From the NCBI RefSeq assembly GCF_031312595.1, contig NZ_CP133592.1:2666001-2730000 (forward strand): a stretch of DNA of 64,000 nt, read 5' to 3'. Below the pieces are notes generated by a model. The model ran no database searches. It was not told where the DNA came from and was given only the letters and a program-made list of their open reading frames with translations. The DNA is from Methanolobus sediminis (GTDB lineage Archaea; Halobacteriota; Methanosarcinia; Methanosarcinales; Methanosarcinaceae). The position numbers and the translations under genes were made by a program. Position 1 is the stretch's first letter. Each line of letters begins with the position of its first letter. This document shows, piece by piece, positions 16,777 through 26,600 of this stretch.

Positions 16777-17820
16777 ATGTATGATTTTACTGCAAAAGAA
16801 CGGTTTATTCGCTCACTAGAAGGGAAAGAAGTGGATAAGGTTCCTGTTTGCTCAGTCACACAAACAGGAGTCGTAGAGCTTATGGAACTTACAGGTTCAA
16901 AGTGGCCGCAGGCTCACTATGACCCGGAGATGATGGCAACACTTGTGATAGCCGGTCATGAAATCGCCGGACTTGAAGCTGTAAGGTTTCCTTTTTGTAC
17001 GACGGTAATAGCTGAAACCCTTGGTTGCATTTTTGATGAAGGTTCAATTGATACACAACCCTATCAACTCGATTTCCCCTGCAAGACCAAAGAAGATGCA
17101 GCAAACTTTTCTCTTCCTTCCAATTTGTCTGAATGTAGAAGAATAAAGATCATGTTGCAGGCTGCAGAGTTAATCAGGAGTAAGGTTTCAGATGACATCC
17201 CAGTTATAGCCGGAATGATAGGGCCAGCTGCAATTGCATTTTATCTGTCAGGTGCAAATAATTACTTGCGTTGGTGTATCACAGAGCCGGAACTTTTACA
17301 ACGTCTAATGAAACTGGGAACTGAACTATGTATCGAGTATGCCAATCTGCTATTTGAAAAAGGAGTGGATGCAGTGGTAATAATAGATTCCGAAGCAGGA
17401 CCTGATATTTTGCCGCCACCACTTTTCACTGAACTTGTGCTTCCTGAATATCGTTTACTGACCGCAGGAATGAAAGGTCACAGCATTTTGCATATTTGTG
17501 GTGACGCCACAGATATTCTTGAAGGCATGGCAGAATCGGGATTTGAAGGTCTGAGTGTTGAGGAAAGAACTGATATTGCATACGCAAAGAGTATTGTTGG
17601 GGAACGAGCCTGTTTAATTGGTAATGTATCACCGGCAGCTACTCTCTTGTCTAAATCAACTGACCAGATTAAAAAGGAAGCAAAGCAATGTATCAGGGAT
17701 GGGGCAGGAATACTTGCTCCCGGTTGTGGTATAGCTCCACGCACACCTGTTGGGAACATCCAGGCTTTTGTGGCTGCCAGGGATGAATATTATGAGGAGA
17801 AAGCTTCAAAGCAAGAATGA
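16777..17820 (+). CDS. Methylcobamide:CoM methyltransferase (MtaA/MtbA family)
   Basis: 347 residues of the uroporphyrinogen-decarboxylase fold. It begins with TAKERFIRSLEGKEVDKVP and carries the zinc ligands expected of the family in HICGD (~235) and APGCGIAP (~315). In methylotrophic methanogens the enzyme moves the methyl group from a corrinoid protein to coenzyme M. MtaA (methanol) and MtbA (methylamine) cannot be separated from sequence by eye, so no symbol is given. No substrate-specific MtaB or MtaC gene is adjacent. Confidence 0.85.
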   Translation: MYDFTAKERFIRSLEGKEVDKVPVCSVTQTGVVELMELTGSKWPQAHYDPEMMATLVIAGHEIAGLEAVRFPFCTTVIAETLGCIFDEGSIDTQPYQLDFPCKTKEDAANFSLPSNLSECRRIKIMLQAAELIRSKVSDDIPVIAGMIGPAAIAFYLSGANNYLRWCITEPELLQRLMKLGTELCIEYANLLFEKGVDAVVIIDSEAGPDILPPPLFTELVLPEYRLLTAGMKGHSILHICGDATDILEGMAESGFEGLSVEERTDIAYAKSIVGERACLIGNVSPAATLLSKSTDQIKKEAKQCIRDGAGILAPGCGIAPRTPVGNIQAFVAARDEYYEEKASKQE

Positions 17821-17949
17821 ATGACTTTTATTCATTCCCTCCCCTACATTCTATTTTTCGTTTTTCTATTCCATTTTGTATCTGATTTACATACTGTTTT
17901 TATTTTATAAACGCCTAAGTATAAGCAACCTTTAGAGAGGTTTTATTGA

Positions 17950-18861
17950 TTGAAAGGATGGATACTTTACAAAACTGCTCAGAATTCTCTGAGTCCGGAT
18001 GCTTATGAAATTCATCGTCTTATAGAGACTGCCGGGAAAAAAGGTATTGATATTGAGGTTGTGGCACCTGATCAATTCGATCTTCTGGTAACACGGGAAG
18101 ACCGCAAAAGCATATTGCTCAATGGTGAAGTCGTACCTCTGCCGGATTTTCTCTTACCGCGTATGGGTGCAGGTACTTCTTATTTTGGAATGGCAGTTAT
18201 ACGCCACCTGGAAAAACTTGGTGTGTATATAGTAAACTCTGCACAGTCCATTGATACTGTAAAAGATAAACTTTATTCCCAGCAGATACTTGCAGGTCAT
18301 AATATCCCCGTACCACGAACAATGCTTGGAAAATATCCTATTGATGATGCGCTTGTGGAAAAATACCTCAGTTTTCCTCTTGTGGTTAAGACACTTTCCG
18401 GTTCTATGGGAAAAGGAATTTTTCTTTGTGATAATAAATCACAGTTCAATGACCTGATGGGACTTATACATGTGACCAATCCCAAATTGAACATAATCCT
18501 TCAGGAATTTATCAAAAGCAGTCATGGAAAGGATCTCAGGGTCTTTGTCGTAGGTGGAAGACCTATTGCATGTATTGAAAGGACTTCAAGTGACAATAAT
18601 TTCAAGGCCAATTTTTCCAGGGGAGGACAGGTTTCCAGATTTGCAATGACCTCTGAAGTAAAATGGCTTGCAACAGAGACAGCAAGACTTTTCGGTCTTG
18701 ATATAGCAGGTATTGATCTCCTTTTTGATGGAAAACATTTCAGGGTTTGTGAGGCAAATTCATCTCCGGGTTTTAAGGGTATTGAAAGTTGTTGTGATAT
18801 CGATATTGCAGATGAGATCTATAGTTTCATAAAAATCAGGTTAGGAATACATGAAGATTAA
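17950..18861 (+). CDS. RimK-type ATP-grasp glutamate ligase (CofF/MptN-like)
   Basis: 303 residues, TTG start with GAGAGG upstream. N-terminal domain ~1-95; ATP-grasp core with a KTLSGSMGKGIFLC glycine loop (~140), the RVFVVGGRPIACIER strand and the metal-binding end FRVCEANSSPGFKGIE. In methanogens RimK relatives add L-glutamate to coenzyme F420 (CofF) or to tetrahydromethanopterin to make tetrahydrosarcinapterin (MptN). Sarcinapterin is the Methanosarcinales form, so MptN is plausible, but the two are not distinguishable here. Confidence 0.82.
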   Translation: MKGWILYKTAQNSLSPDAYEIHRLIETAGKKGIDIEVVAPDQFDLLVTREDRKSILLNGEVVPLPDFLLPRMGAGTSYFGMAVIRHLEKLGVYIVNSAQSIDTVKDKLYSQQILAGHNIPVPRTMLGKYPIDDALVEKYLSFPLVVKTLSGSMGKGIFLCDNKSQFNDLMGLIHVTNPKLNIILQEFIKSSHGKDLRVFVVGGRPIACIERTSSDNNFKANFSRGGQVSRFAMTSEVKWLATETARLFGLDIAGIDLLFDGKHFRVCEANSSPGFKGIESCCDIDIADEIYSFIKIRLGIHED

Positions 18862-19213
18862 TTAAGGAAACCAAATCTCCTGCAATATGTGGTATACAAA
18901 ATACTTTGTGTATGTACAAAAAGAAAGTTATGAATATGGGCAATATACTATTCCATAATTTTTATACTTTTTATTTTTTATTTTAATTAATGTGGATATA
19001 TATTTTTATCTTTAAGGTATAAAATATATATTAGTTCATTAGATGTTGTTTTGTTGGTATGGTTGGCAACGGGCACAACACATTTATATATTTATGTTCA
19101 CTATACAACTCCATCTTATATATGCAACAACTGCACACATGGTGCATAATTCTATTCACGATTGTTAATATAAATTTCATAGTGTATATACATATTATTG
19201 AGGAAGTGTACAT
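18862..19213. promoter_or_regulatory. Intergenic region holding the chemoreceptor promoter
   Basis: No gene is seen in these 352 bases. They are very AT-rich, with at least two TATA-like boxes (cacatttatatat near 19080 and cttatatatg near 19114) ahead of the TTG start, implying a leader of about 70-110 bases. Several short palindromic words (tgcacacatggtgca) are present. Confidence 0.4.
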
Positions 19214-21268
19214 TTGAAAATAAATTTGAAAAACATTACAATAAGTAAAAAGATCATAGCGCTTGCTTTGATCCTTACAATTTTGCCAGTGACAGCAGTC
19301 GGAGTCTTTGCTTACGAGCAGACTTCAACTGCAATCAGAGAACAACTCCATGAAAGGCTTGATGAGCAGGTCTCCATGGAAGAACAATATGTAGAAGCTG
19401 TATTTTCCGTAGCTCAGGAAAGTCTCAGATCAAATATTGGTGTTGCAAGTCTTCAACTATACAATTATGGTACTCCTTCGATAGTAAACAATCAGCTTGT
19501 ATTTGGTGACACTGTTGTTAACGGAAATAATGAAGTTGTTGACCTTGTCAAAGAAGAGACAGGTTCAGACTCAACAGTCTTCCAGGTAACTGGTAATTCG
19601 GCAGTCCGTATTTCCACAACCATATTAGATGAGAGCGGAAACCGTGCTGTTGGAACTGCTGTTTCTCAGGAGGTCTATCAAACCGTAGTACAGAGAGGAC
19701 AGACTTACATGGGAGAAGCAACTGTGCTTGGTGCTAAATACCTTACTATATATGACCCTATCAAGGATAGTACAGGAAATACAGTAGGCATCATTTCTAT
19801 AGCAACTCCTGAAGAACACTACCGGCAGATTATCAAAAATCAGATGGAAACCATTACTTTTGGTGAAACCGGTTACATGTATGTAATGGACTCCAAAGGT
19901 AATGTCATAATCCATCCAAGTATTGAGGGTGACAACCTTCTTTCAAACGATTTTGTAAAGACAATGGTTGCAGAAAAGGAAGGAAGGCTCAATTATATGT
20001 GGCAGGGTCGTGAAAAGGCAATTAGTTTTGCATATTACCCTGATAATGACTGGATAATTGCATCAGGTACATATGTTGACGAGTTCGAAGCACCTGTCAG
20101 GGCAATTAGGGATGGTCTTATTGCTGCTATAATTGTATTCATAATACTGGGTTCAGGAGCAGGCTATCTTATTAGTAGGTCAATCTCTAAAGGAGTTGAA
20201 GGTATCGTTGCAGACTTCAAGAAGATATCTGATGATGCAATGGAAGGTAGGATCAATTCCAGAGCAGAAACTGATGTAGATATCGACTTCACAGCAATTC
20301 CGCTGGGTCTTAATGACATTCTGGCAACATTGACAAATGTAATTGGTGTAGTGACTAAGAGCGCAAATGGTGTTGCTGCAACCGCACAAGAAATGTCTGC
20401 AGCAATAGAGGAAACAACAGCTGCAACCACTCAGGTCGCTGATACTGTGAATGAGATCGCAAGAGGTTCACAGGAGCAGTCTGCAAGATCAGAAGATGTT
20501 GCGAGAACAATGAATGATATGACTATTGGTGTACAGGACATTGCAAGCAATGCACAGCTGGCAGCAGAAGCAGCAAATGCTTCAAGGGACTTCATTACAG
20601 AAGTCGGCAACCAGTCAAGAGATATGCTTGTGCAGATGGACGCTATTCAGAACGCTACAAATGGTTCTGCAAATGTCATCAGGGAACTTGAGGCTAAATC
20701 AAATCAGATCGGTGAGATCGTACAGCTTATTACCAGTATAGCTGACCAGACCAACCTGCTTGCTCTTAACGCTGCTATTGAAGCTGCAAGGGCAGGAGAA
20801 CACGGACGTGGTTTTGCTGTTGTGGCAGATGAGGTAAGGAAACTTGCTGAAGATTCAGGTAAAGCAGCATCACAAATATCCGGACTGATCGCAGAGATCC
20901 AGAACGGAACACATGCAGCAGTTGCTTCAATGGAATCCGGTACGAAGACTGTTACTGAAGGTGTCAGTTCACTTTCTCACACTGTTGAGTCTGTCCAGAA
21001 GATCGTAGAGGAGAGTAACAGGGTTGCTCAGATGGCAGAGAATATTGCGGCTGCAGCAGAAGAGCAGTCTGCTTCCATTGAAGAAGTTACAGCAACTGTT
21101 GATGAGGTAGCATCTATTTCACAGCAGGCAGCAGCAGGTACGGAGGAAACCTCCGCAGCAGTTGAGCAGCAGAATGCATCTATGCATGAACTTGCAAAGA
21201 GCTCACAGGAACTTGCACAGATGGCTGCTGAGATGCAGCAATTTGTTGCAAAATATCAGACTGAATAA
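19214..21268 (+). CDS. Methyl-accepting chemotaxis protein with Cache sensor
   Basis: 684 residues, TTG start with GAGG about 10 bases upstream. Membrane segment 1 (~14-33), an extracellular single-Cache-like sensor (~35-295; [19 protein letters not shown] and [15 protein letters not shown] are typical), membrane segment 2 (~300-320), then a linker. The signalling coiled coil has the conserved hairpin tip [20 protein letters not shown] and [18 protein letters not shown] (~505-550). The tail is rich in Glu/Gln methylation-type pairs. It signals to CheA/CheW; no other che gene is in view, so it is an orphan receptor in this window. Confidence 0.93.
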   Translation: MKINLKNITISKKIIALALILTILPVTAVGVFAYEQTSTAIREQLHERLDEQVSMEEQYVEAVFSVAQESLRSNIGVASLQLYNYGTPSIVNNQLVFGDTVVNGNNEVVDLVKEETGSDSTVFQVTGNSAVRISTTILDESGNRAVGTAVSQEVYQTVVQRGQTYMGEATVLGAKYLTIYDPIKDSTGNTVGIISIATPEEHYRQIIKNQMETITFGETGYMYVMDSKGNVIIHPSIEGDNLLSNDFVKTMVAEKEGRLNYMWQGREKAISFAYYPDNDWIIASGTYVDEFEAPVRAIRDGLIAAIIVFIILGSGAGYLISRSISKGVEGIVADFKKISDDAMEGRINSRAETDVDIDFTAIPLGLNDILATLTNVIGVVTKSANGVAATAQEMSAAIEETTAATTQVADTVNEIARGSQEQSARSEDVARTMNDMTIGVQDIASNAQLAAEAANASRDFITEVGNQSRDMLVQMDAIQNATNGSANVIRELEAKSNQIGEIVQLITSIADQTNLLALNAAIEAARAGEHGRGFAVVADEVRKLAEDSGKAASQISGLIAEIQNGTHAAVASMESGTKTVTEGVSSLSHTVESVQKIVEESNRVAQMAENIAAAAEEQSASIEEVTATVDEVASISQQAAAGTEETSAAVEQQNASMHELAKSSQELAQMAAEMQQFVAKYQTE

Positions 21269-21300
21269 GGAGTGAGCTTTCACTCCCACTCTCTTTTTTA
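21269..21300 (+). terminator. Terminator after the chemoreceptor gene
   Basis: Perfect 7-bp arms ggagtga and tcactcc with a 4-base loop, followed within 12 bases by a T-run. Confidence 0.7.
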
Positions 21301-21574
21301 AATTCTTTTTTGTTTTTTTCAGACCAATGTTGACTGGTATTTATTGCCTGCTCTAATTGCGTTGTTATTTAACATTCCTGTTTAAAAGTCGGTTGGCAAT
21401 TATTTTATATCATGGTTCTGTCTTTTCGTAACTGCGTATGAAATGCGTCAGATATAAGTATTTGAAATGAAAAATATCTATTTGTCAGTATAAAAATAAA
21501 AGATCCTGTTGGATCTGAATTATTGAGCCGGATATTGAAAAATAATATGGAGAAGTTGATAGTAAAGTGATAAT
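21301..21574. other. Intergenic region before the DJ-1/PfpI gene
   Basis: AT-rich, no gene seen. A short dyad agatcc-tgtt-ggatct lies at 21501-21516, about 60 bases before the start codon at 21575, and could be an operator. Confidence 0.3.
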
Positions 21575-22117
21575 ATGCCAGGATCAGATCTAGATAGTAA
21601 AAAAATATTAATGGTTGTTGCACAGGAAGGATTCAGGGATGAGGAATTCTTTGAGCCAAGAGAAGTTTTTGAGGATGCAGGTATAACTATTACCATTGCA
21701 AGTAAAACCACCAATGAGGCATCCGGTGTCCTGGGCAGGTCTGTCAAGCCTGATGTTGCAATTGATAAAGTTAACATTGCAGATTATGATGCCATAGTCA
21801 TATCCGGTGGTCCAGGTTCCAGGAAGTATCTGTGGCCTGATAAGAATCTCAGGGAACTGGTTGCAGATGCATTTGAGCAGGAGAAGGTTGTTGCTGCTAT
21901 TTGTGTTTCTCCGGTTGTTCTTGCGAGGGCAGGTATCCTTGAGGGTAAAAGGGCTACTGTGTTTAAGGACCCCGAGTCAATAAAGGAACTGGAAAAGGGT
22001 GGAGCTATCTATGAGGATGAGGGCGTGATTGTTGTAGATAATGTTGTCACCGGAAGGGACCCGGCCAGTGCTGAAGAGTTTGGTGAGGCTGTCCTTGAGG
22101 CTTTGCAAAATTTCTAA
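21575..22117 (+). CDS. DJ-1/PfpI family protein
   Basis: 180 residues of the class I glutamine amidotransferase-like fold. The nucleophile elbow is VVAAICVSPVVLARAG, with Cys109 as the probable active residue, and an upstream acidic residue in EGFRDEEFFEPREV. PfpI members act as proteases, deglycases or chaperones; which applies is not decidable. It is convergent with the MBL-fold gene, with a strong terminator between. Confidence 0.88.
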   Translation: MPGSDLDSKKILMVVAQEGFRDEEFFEPREVFEDAGITITIASKTTNEASGVLGRSVKPDVAIDKVNIADYDAIVISGGPGSRKYLWPDKNLRELVADAFEQEKVVAAICVSPVVLARAGILEGKRATVFKDPESIKELEKGGAIYEDEGVIVVDNVVTGRDPASAEEFGEAVLEALQNF

Positions 22118-22147
22118 GATTTACAAGTTTTACGTTATTTAAAGACT

Positions 22148-22169
22148 ATAAGCCGGATACCCGGCTTAT
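22148..22169. terminator. Bidirectional terminator between convergent genes
   Basis: A perfect 9-bp inverted repeat, ataagccgg with ccggcttat, 4-base loop, between the DJ-1 and MBL-fold genes. Confidence 0.7.
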
Positions 22170-22222
22170 CTCTTATATCTGTTCATTTGTAAACAAGTCT
22201 GACTTGTGACTTTCATGCTAAT

Positions 22223-22990
22223 TCAAAGTTCGACCACCATGAGGTCTTTTGCGACTATGACCTCGCCTTTGTAGTACTTTTTTATGTGGTCTGTTGCTTC
22301 CCTGTAACGTCCCTGCATGTGTGGATATAGATGCGTGAGATAGAGCTTTTTTGCGGTTAACGGATATTCTTCCATCATGAGGGTGAGCATGTCAGGTGTG
22401 GTGTGGTTGGTCATTGGGAACCCGAGCGGGAAGGAGCATTCATGTATGAGTACGTCTGCATCCTCTGCCAGTTCCATGACTTCCTCACAGGGCTCGGTGT
22501 CGCCTGTGTATACCATGGTTTTGCCATTGCTCTCGACACGATAGGCAAGGGAGTTTTCGGTGTGTACGGTCTTTGCACACCTGACGGTGCAGTTACAATC
22601 TCCTTCTGTGCCCTGTGGTACGAATTCATCTCCTGGCGAGAGTTCTGTTATCTCTACTGTGAATTTGTCCCTGAGATAGTCGTAGACGTTAAGTGTCTTC
22701 TCAAACCATTCCCGTGTGCCCTGCGGCCCGTATAACCTCATGTCTGTCCTTCCTACAAGCCAGTTGGCCTTGATAAGTGCCAATACATCTCCTACGTGGT
22801 CCAGGTGCAGATGTGTGAGTATTATGGCATCAATATCCTTATGGTTGTGCCTGCTCTCGTAAATCCTTCCAAGAACCCCGCAGCCGCAATCAAAAAGCAG
22901 GAGATTTTTCTCTGTATCCAGAAGTACTCCTGACTGTACTCTCCCGTCCTGGGGTATTCCGGTACCTGTGCCAAGAAACGTTATTTCCAT
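22223..22990 (-). CDS. MBL-fold metal-dependent hydrolase (RNase Z-like)
   Basis: 255 residues. It has the metallo-beta-lactamase zinc motif THLHLDHVGD (~59-68), a second His in AKTVHTENSL, the Asp ligand in VYTGDTEPCEE and a final His in YLTHLYPH. Length and the opening LGTGTGIPQDGR resemble RNase Z/ElaC relatives, but the long exosite insertion of tRNase Z is absent, so the substrate is uncertain. It is divergent from the tRNA-Leu gene. Confidence 0.85.
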   Translation of the reverse strand: MEITFLGTGTGIPQDGRVQSGVLLDTEKNLLLFDCGCGVLGRIYESRHNHKDIDAIILTHLHLDHVGDVLALIKANWLVGRTDMRLYGPQGTREWFEKTLNVYDYLRDKFTVEITELSPGDEFVPQGTEGDCNCTVRCAKTVHTENSLAYRVESNGKTMVYTGDTEPCEEVMELAEDADVLIHECSFPLGFPMTNHTTPDMLTLMMEEYPLTAKKLYLTHLYPHMQGRYREATDHIKKYYKGEVIVAKDLMVVEL

Positions 22991-23077
22991 ACCAGCTATA
23001 ATAAGACTTAAGTAACTTAATTGTTATTATCTGGTGTTCAAAACCAACATGACCGGCATTCCACTACTATTCTAACT

Positions 23078-23161
23078 GCGAGGGTTGCCCAGCTGGTCAA
23101 AGGCGCCGGACTTAAGATCCGGTATCGAAGGATTTCGAGGGTTCAAATCCCTCCCCTCGCA
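23078..23161 (+). tRNA. tRNA-Leu (UAA)
   Basis: Acceptor stem gcgaggg pairs with ccctcgc. The anticodon stem ccgga/tccgg encloses cttaaga, giving anticodon TAA. A long variable arm and the T-loop gttcaaatc are present. The 84-base type II structure with no encoded CCA fits leucine. tRNA-Leu 3' ends are known casposon targets in Methanosarcina. Confidence 0.95.
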
Positions 23162-23670
23162 TCTGGTTTTTGGGTAATAGGTATCCTGAATATTAGATAC
23201 TCAGAATTTTAGAAAGTTTGTGTCTTACTTAAATCTCGGTACTTTATTAATTAATATCTATACATAATAAATATACATATATTTTAAAAAACAAACAATT
23301 TATATGTAGATACATCGTATATATTTTTGTGGGTACTTTTAGATATTTTGCTTGATGCATAAATGAAATAAATTTGTGGGAGAGGGTAAATCATAATCTA
23401 TCAATGGTCTAAAATAACTTAAAAATAAGATCTTAAAATTCGGATAAAATAATCCTTTAATTCCAGAAGTAATGCGCTGGGTGGATTTTTAGTATTGCAA
23501 CAAATGTACATAGTTGTACATATCTAATTTTGCTATCAAACTAATATCCGGATTTGAGATTTATTGAGACCATTCTATGTACAACTTACCTCTAAATCTC
23601 ATTTGATGAAAACGAATCATGATAAAAACACATCACAAAGTCAAATTAAGAACTGAATTTGGTGTCTATA
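23162..23670. promoter_or_regulatory. AT-rich upstream region of the giant surface protein, with TGTACA dyad
   Basis: No gene is seen. A 7-bp dyad atgtaca-tagt-tgtacat lies at 23504-23521, with a third half site atgtaca at 23577-23583. The spacing and symmetry look like a regulator-binding site cluster upstream of the surface-protein gene. TATA-like words such as aatttatatg lie near 23300. Confidence 0.4.
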
Positions 23671-26600
23671 ATGGTTGGTAAGCAAACAATAGTTAGAATT
23701 TTGATGATGGTGATTATATTCTCGACAATTTCCATCACTACAGTTTCAGCTACAGAAATTACTGTAGGTAAAAATACGAGTTATGATCATACAAGCATAT
23801 TAGAAGCTGTAGCTGAAGCATCAGATGGAGATACAATTATTGTTTATGCTGCTACCTATAAAGAGAATATAGATATTGATAAATCTTTGATAATTCGAAC
23901 AGACTCTGCAAGTACAGAGGCATGCATTCAGGCTGCAGACGTTAATGAACCTGTACTCCACATAACAGCAGATAACGTAAGAATAAGCGGTTTTGAAATA
24001 ATAAATTCTTCAGAGGAATGTGGGATCGATATCGAAAGTGTTGATGGATGTACAATAACAGGCACCACATTGAGATCAAATTGGAACGGAATTTTTGTTG
24101 AGGATTCAAATAATACTTCAATAATTGGTAATTATATTTTTGAAAATGAGTGTAGTGGTATTTACCTATTGAATGATACTAATTGTACTATAGAAGATAA
24201 TGACTTACAAGGTAATTATCAAGGCATTGAAATGTTATATTCTGACTACAATATAATTACGGACAACACAATTGGAAACAATACTAAAAATGGATTAGAT
24301 TTGTTCGATTCCAATAACAATAAAATAAAAAACAATGATGAAACAGAGAATGAATGTGGCATTTACATTATGATGTCCAACGAAAATAACATTGAAAAGA
24401 ATACTGTTCTCAAAAATAAAAAAGGAATTGACCTCAGTAATTCCCGTTTCAATACTTTTTCAGGTAATGAAATAGACTATAATCAAAAGAACATAATTTT
24501 TACAGAAAGTAATCATAATCTAATCTACAACAATATAATCAACTCCACTGGTATTGAACTCATTGGTGAAATGAGCAATAACTGGAACATCAGTGTTACA
24601 AATGGAGAAAATATTGTAGGTGGGTTCTTATTAGGTGGAAATTACTGGACAGATTCACAAAATGAAGGTATCAGTCAAACATGCACAGATGAGAACCATG
24701 ATGGATTCTGTGATTGTACATACGATCTTGGTGAAAATTATAACTATGACAATAGTTTCAATATTGACTATTTGCCTCTTCGAAAAACAGATTTTATCAC
24801 TGTAGACGACGATGATGATAATAATGCTGATTATAATTCAATTCAGGATGCTGTGAATAACGCAAGTGATAAAGATACTATCGTTGTATTCCCGGGAACA
24901 TACTCTGAGAATATAGATGTGAACAAGGAACTTAGAATCGTTTCAGCTTCCGGTGATCCAGATGATACAATCGTTCAGGCTCTAAACCCGGATGGCCATG
25001 TGTTCCATGTAACTGCAGACAATGTTACAGTCAGTGGTTTTAATGTGAGTGTAGCTACAGGATCTGGCAAAGCAGGTATATATCTCGATAATGTAGAGAA
25101 TAACAATATCAGTTACAATGTATTGTCAAACAATTCCATAGGTATCTATCTGGTTTCTTGCAGCAACAACACGCTGGCAGACAACACTGCAACAAATAAT
25201 GACTACGGCATACATTTGAGTTCTTCCGGCAACAACATGCTGACAAACAACACTGCAGAATACAATGATATATACGGCATACATCTGGTTTCTTCCGGCA
25301 ACAACACTCTTAACGGCAATACGGCGGAGCACAACAATAACTACGGCATACATCTGGTTTATTCCAGTAACAACATGCTGACAGGCAACAACGCAGTAGA
25401 CAATGATGGACATGGCATCTATCTACAGTCTTCCAGTAACAACACGCTGACAGGCAACAACGTAGCAGACAATAACTACGGCATCTGGATGATTTATTCA
25501 AGCAAAAACACACTAAACTACAACAACATAGCACATAATGATCTGGGAATCAGAATTTCTGCTAGTGTAAATAACATCATATGTGTAAATGATTTCCTCA
25601 ACAATAATGATACAGATTACACATACAATTACCTCGAAGAAGTTGGATATCTGTACAATGATTCATTATACATAGGATACATTGGAAATTATTATTCAAA
25701 TTATAAAGCTGCTGATAAAAATAACGATGGAGTTAATGATACCGCACCGTATGCATTAATTGATTTATCAGAAAACTATCAATTAACCTCAAATCCAATA
25801 CAGTCAATAACTATTGAAGGAGAACATATTAATCCTACTTCTTTGACTACCACAGATTCGAAAACTTTTCCTATTAAAATTGGTGAAAGCTATAAAATTA
25901 CTATCTCTACAATAAAGAGTACCGAGATTGACAATATTTCATTAAAAGTTTATGATTCAAACGGAACAAAACTAACTACAAGTTTTGAAGTAAACCGCTC
26001 TGATAATGATTACATTCTTAATTTTTCTGTAAATGAGACTGAGCAGGAAGTCGGTTCATCGGGTGACATAGAAATTATACTTCAAAATATTAATGTAAGT
26101 GGCACAGTAGTGGAAGAATACAAAAAAATTGCTCCTATCATCTTTACATTTTTTGAATTTAAAGAGAACGATGACGGTCTCTATGAGATATTTCCTGATA
26201 AAAACGGAACAGGAAGTACAGTAGTGATTGCAAGTCCTGAGTTTGAACAGGAATTTGTTACCGAATACTGGACAGATGAAGGCCTGTCTTCAGTAGAAAT
26301 AGATAAAAAACTCTTCAATTTAGCATGTTTGCAAACTGTAGCTCTTAATGAGATTGTCAAAAAATGGCCGGATTCCACCATACAGATTTACGATAAAGAT
26401 GTTGCACAGGCTACTGTTGAACGTGACATAGATAATTTTAGATCAAATAAAAAACAAGTTGTAATTGTGGGGGCACTTCCGCATGCAGAAACCTCATTTG
26501 GTAATCTAAAAGCTTCCAAAGCATACCCTGCTTCCTATCTTAGTTATACTATGGCAGCTGAGATAAATAATCAGAACCTATGGCATGAAAACGACATAGT

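Noticed and set aside
23078-23161. tRNA-Leu as the casposon target for this cas1
   Set aside because: tRNA-Leu is a known casposon target, but no second copy of its 3' end was found near cas1, and the 7-kb surface-protein gene lies between. No PolB or terminal inverted repeats were seen.
25126-25534. Minus-strand frames with repeated Cys/Val-rich peptides
   Set aside because: Produced by the in-gene tandem repeats of the beta-helix protein.
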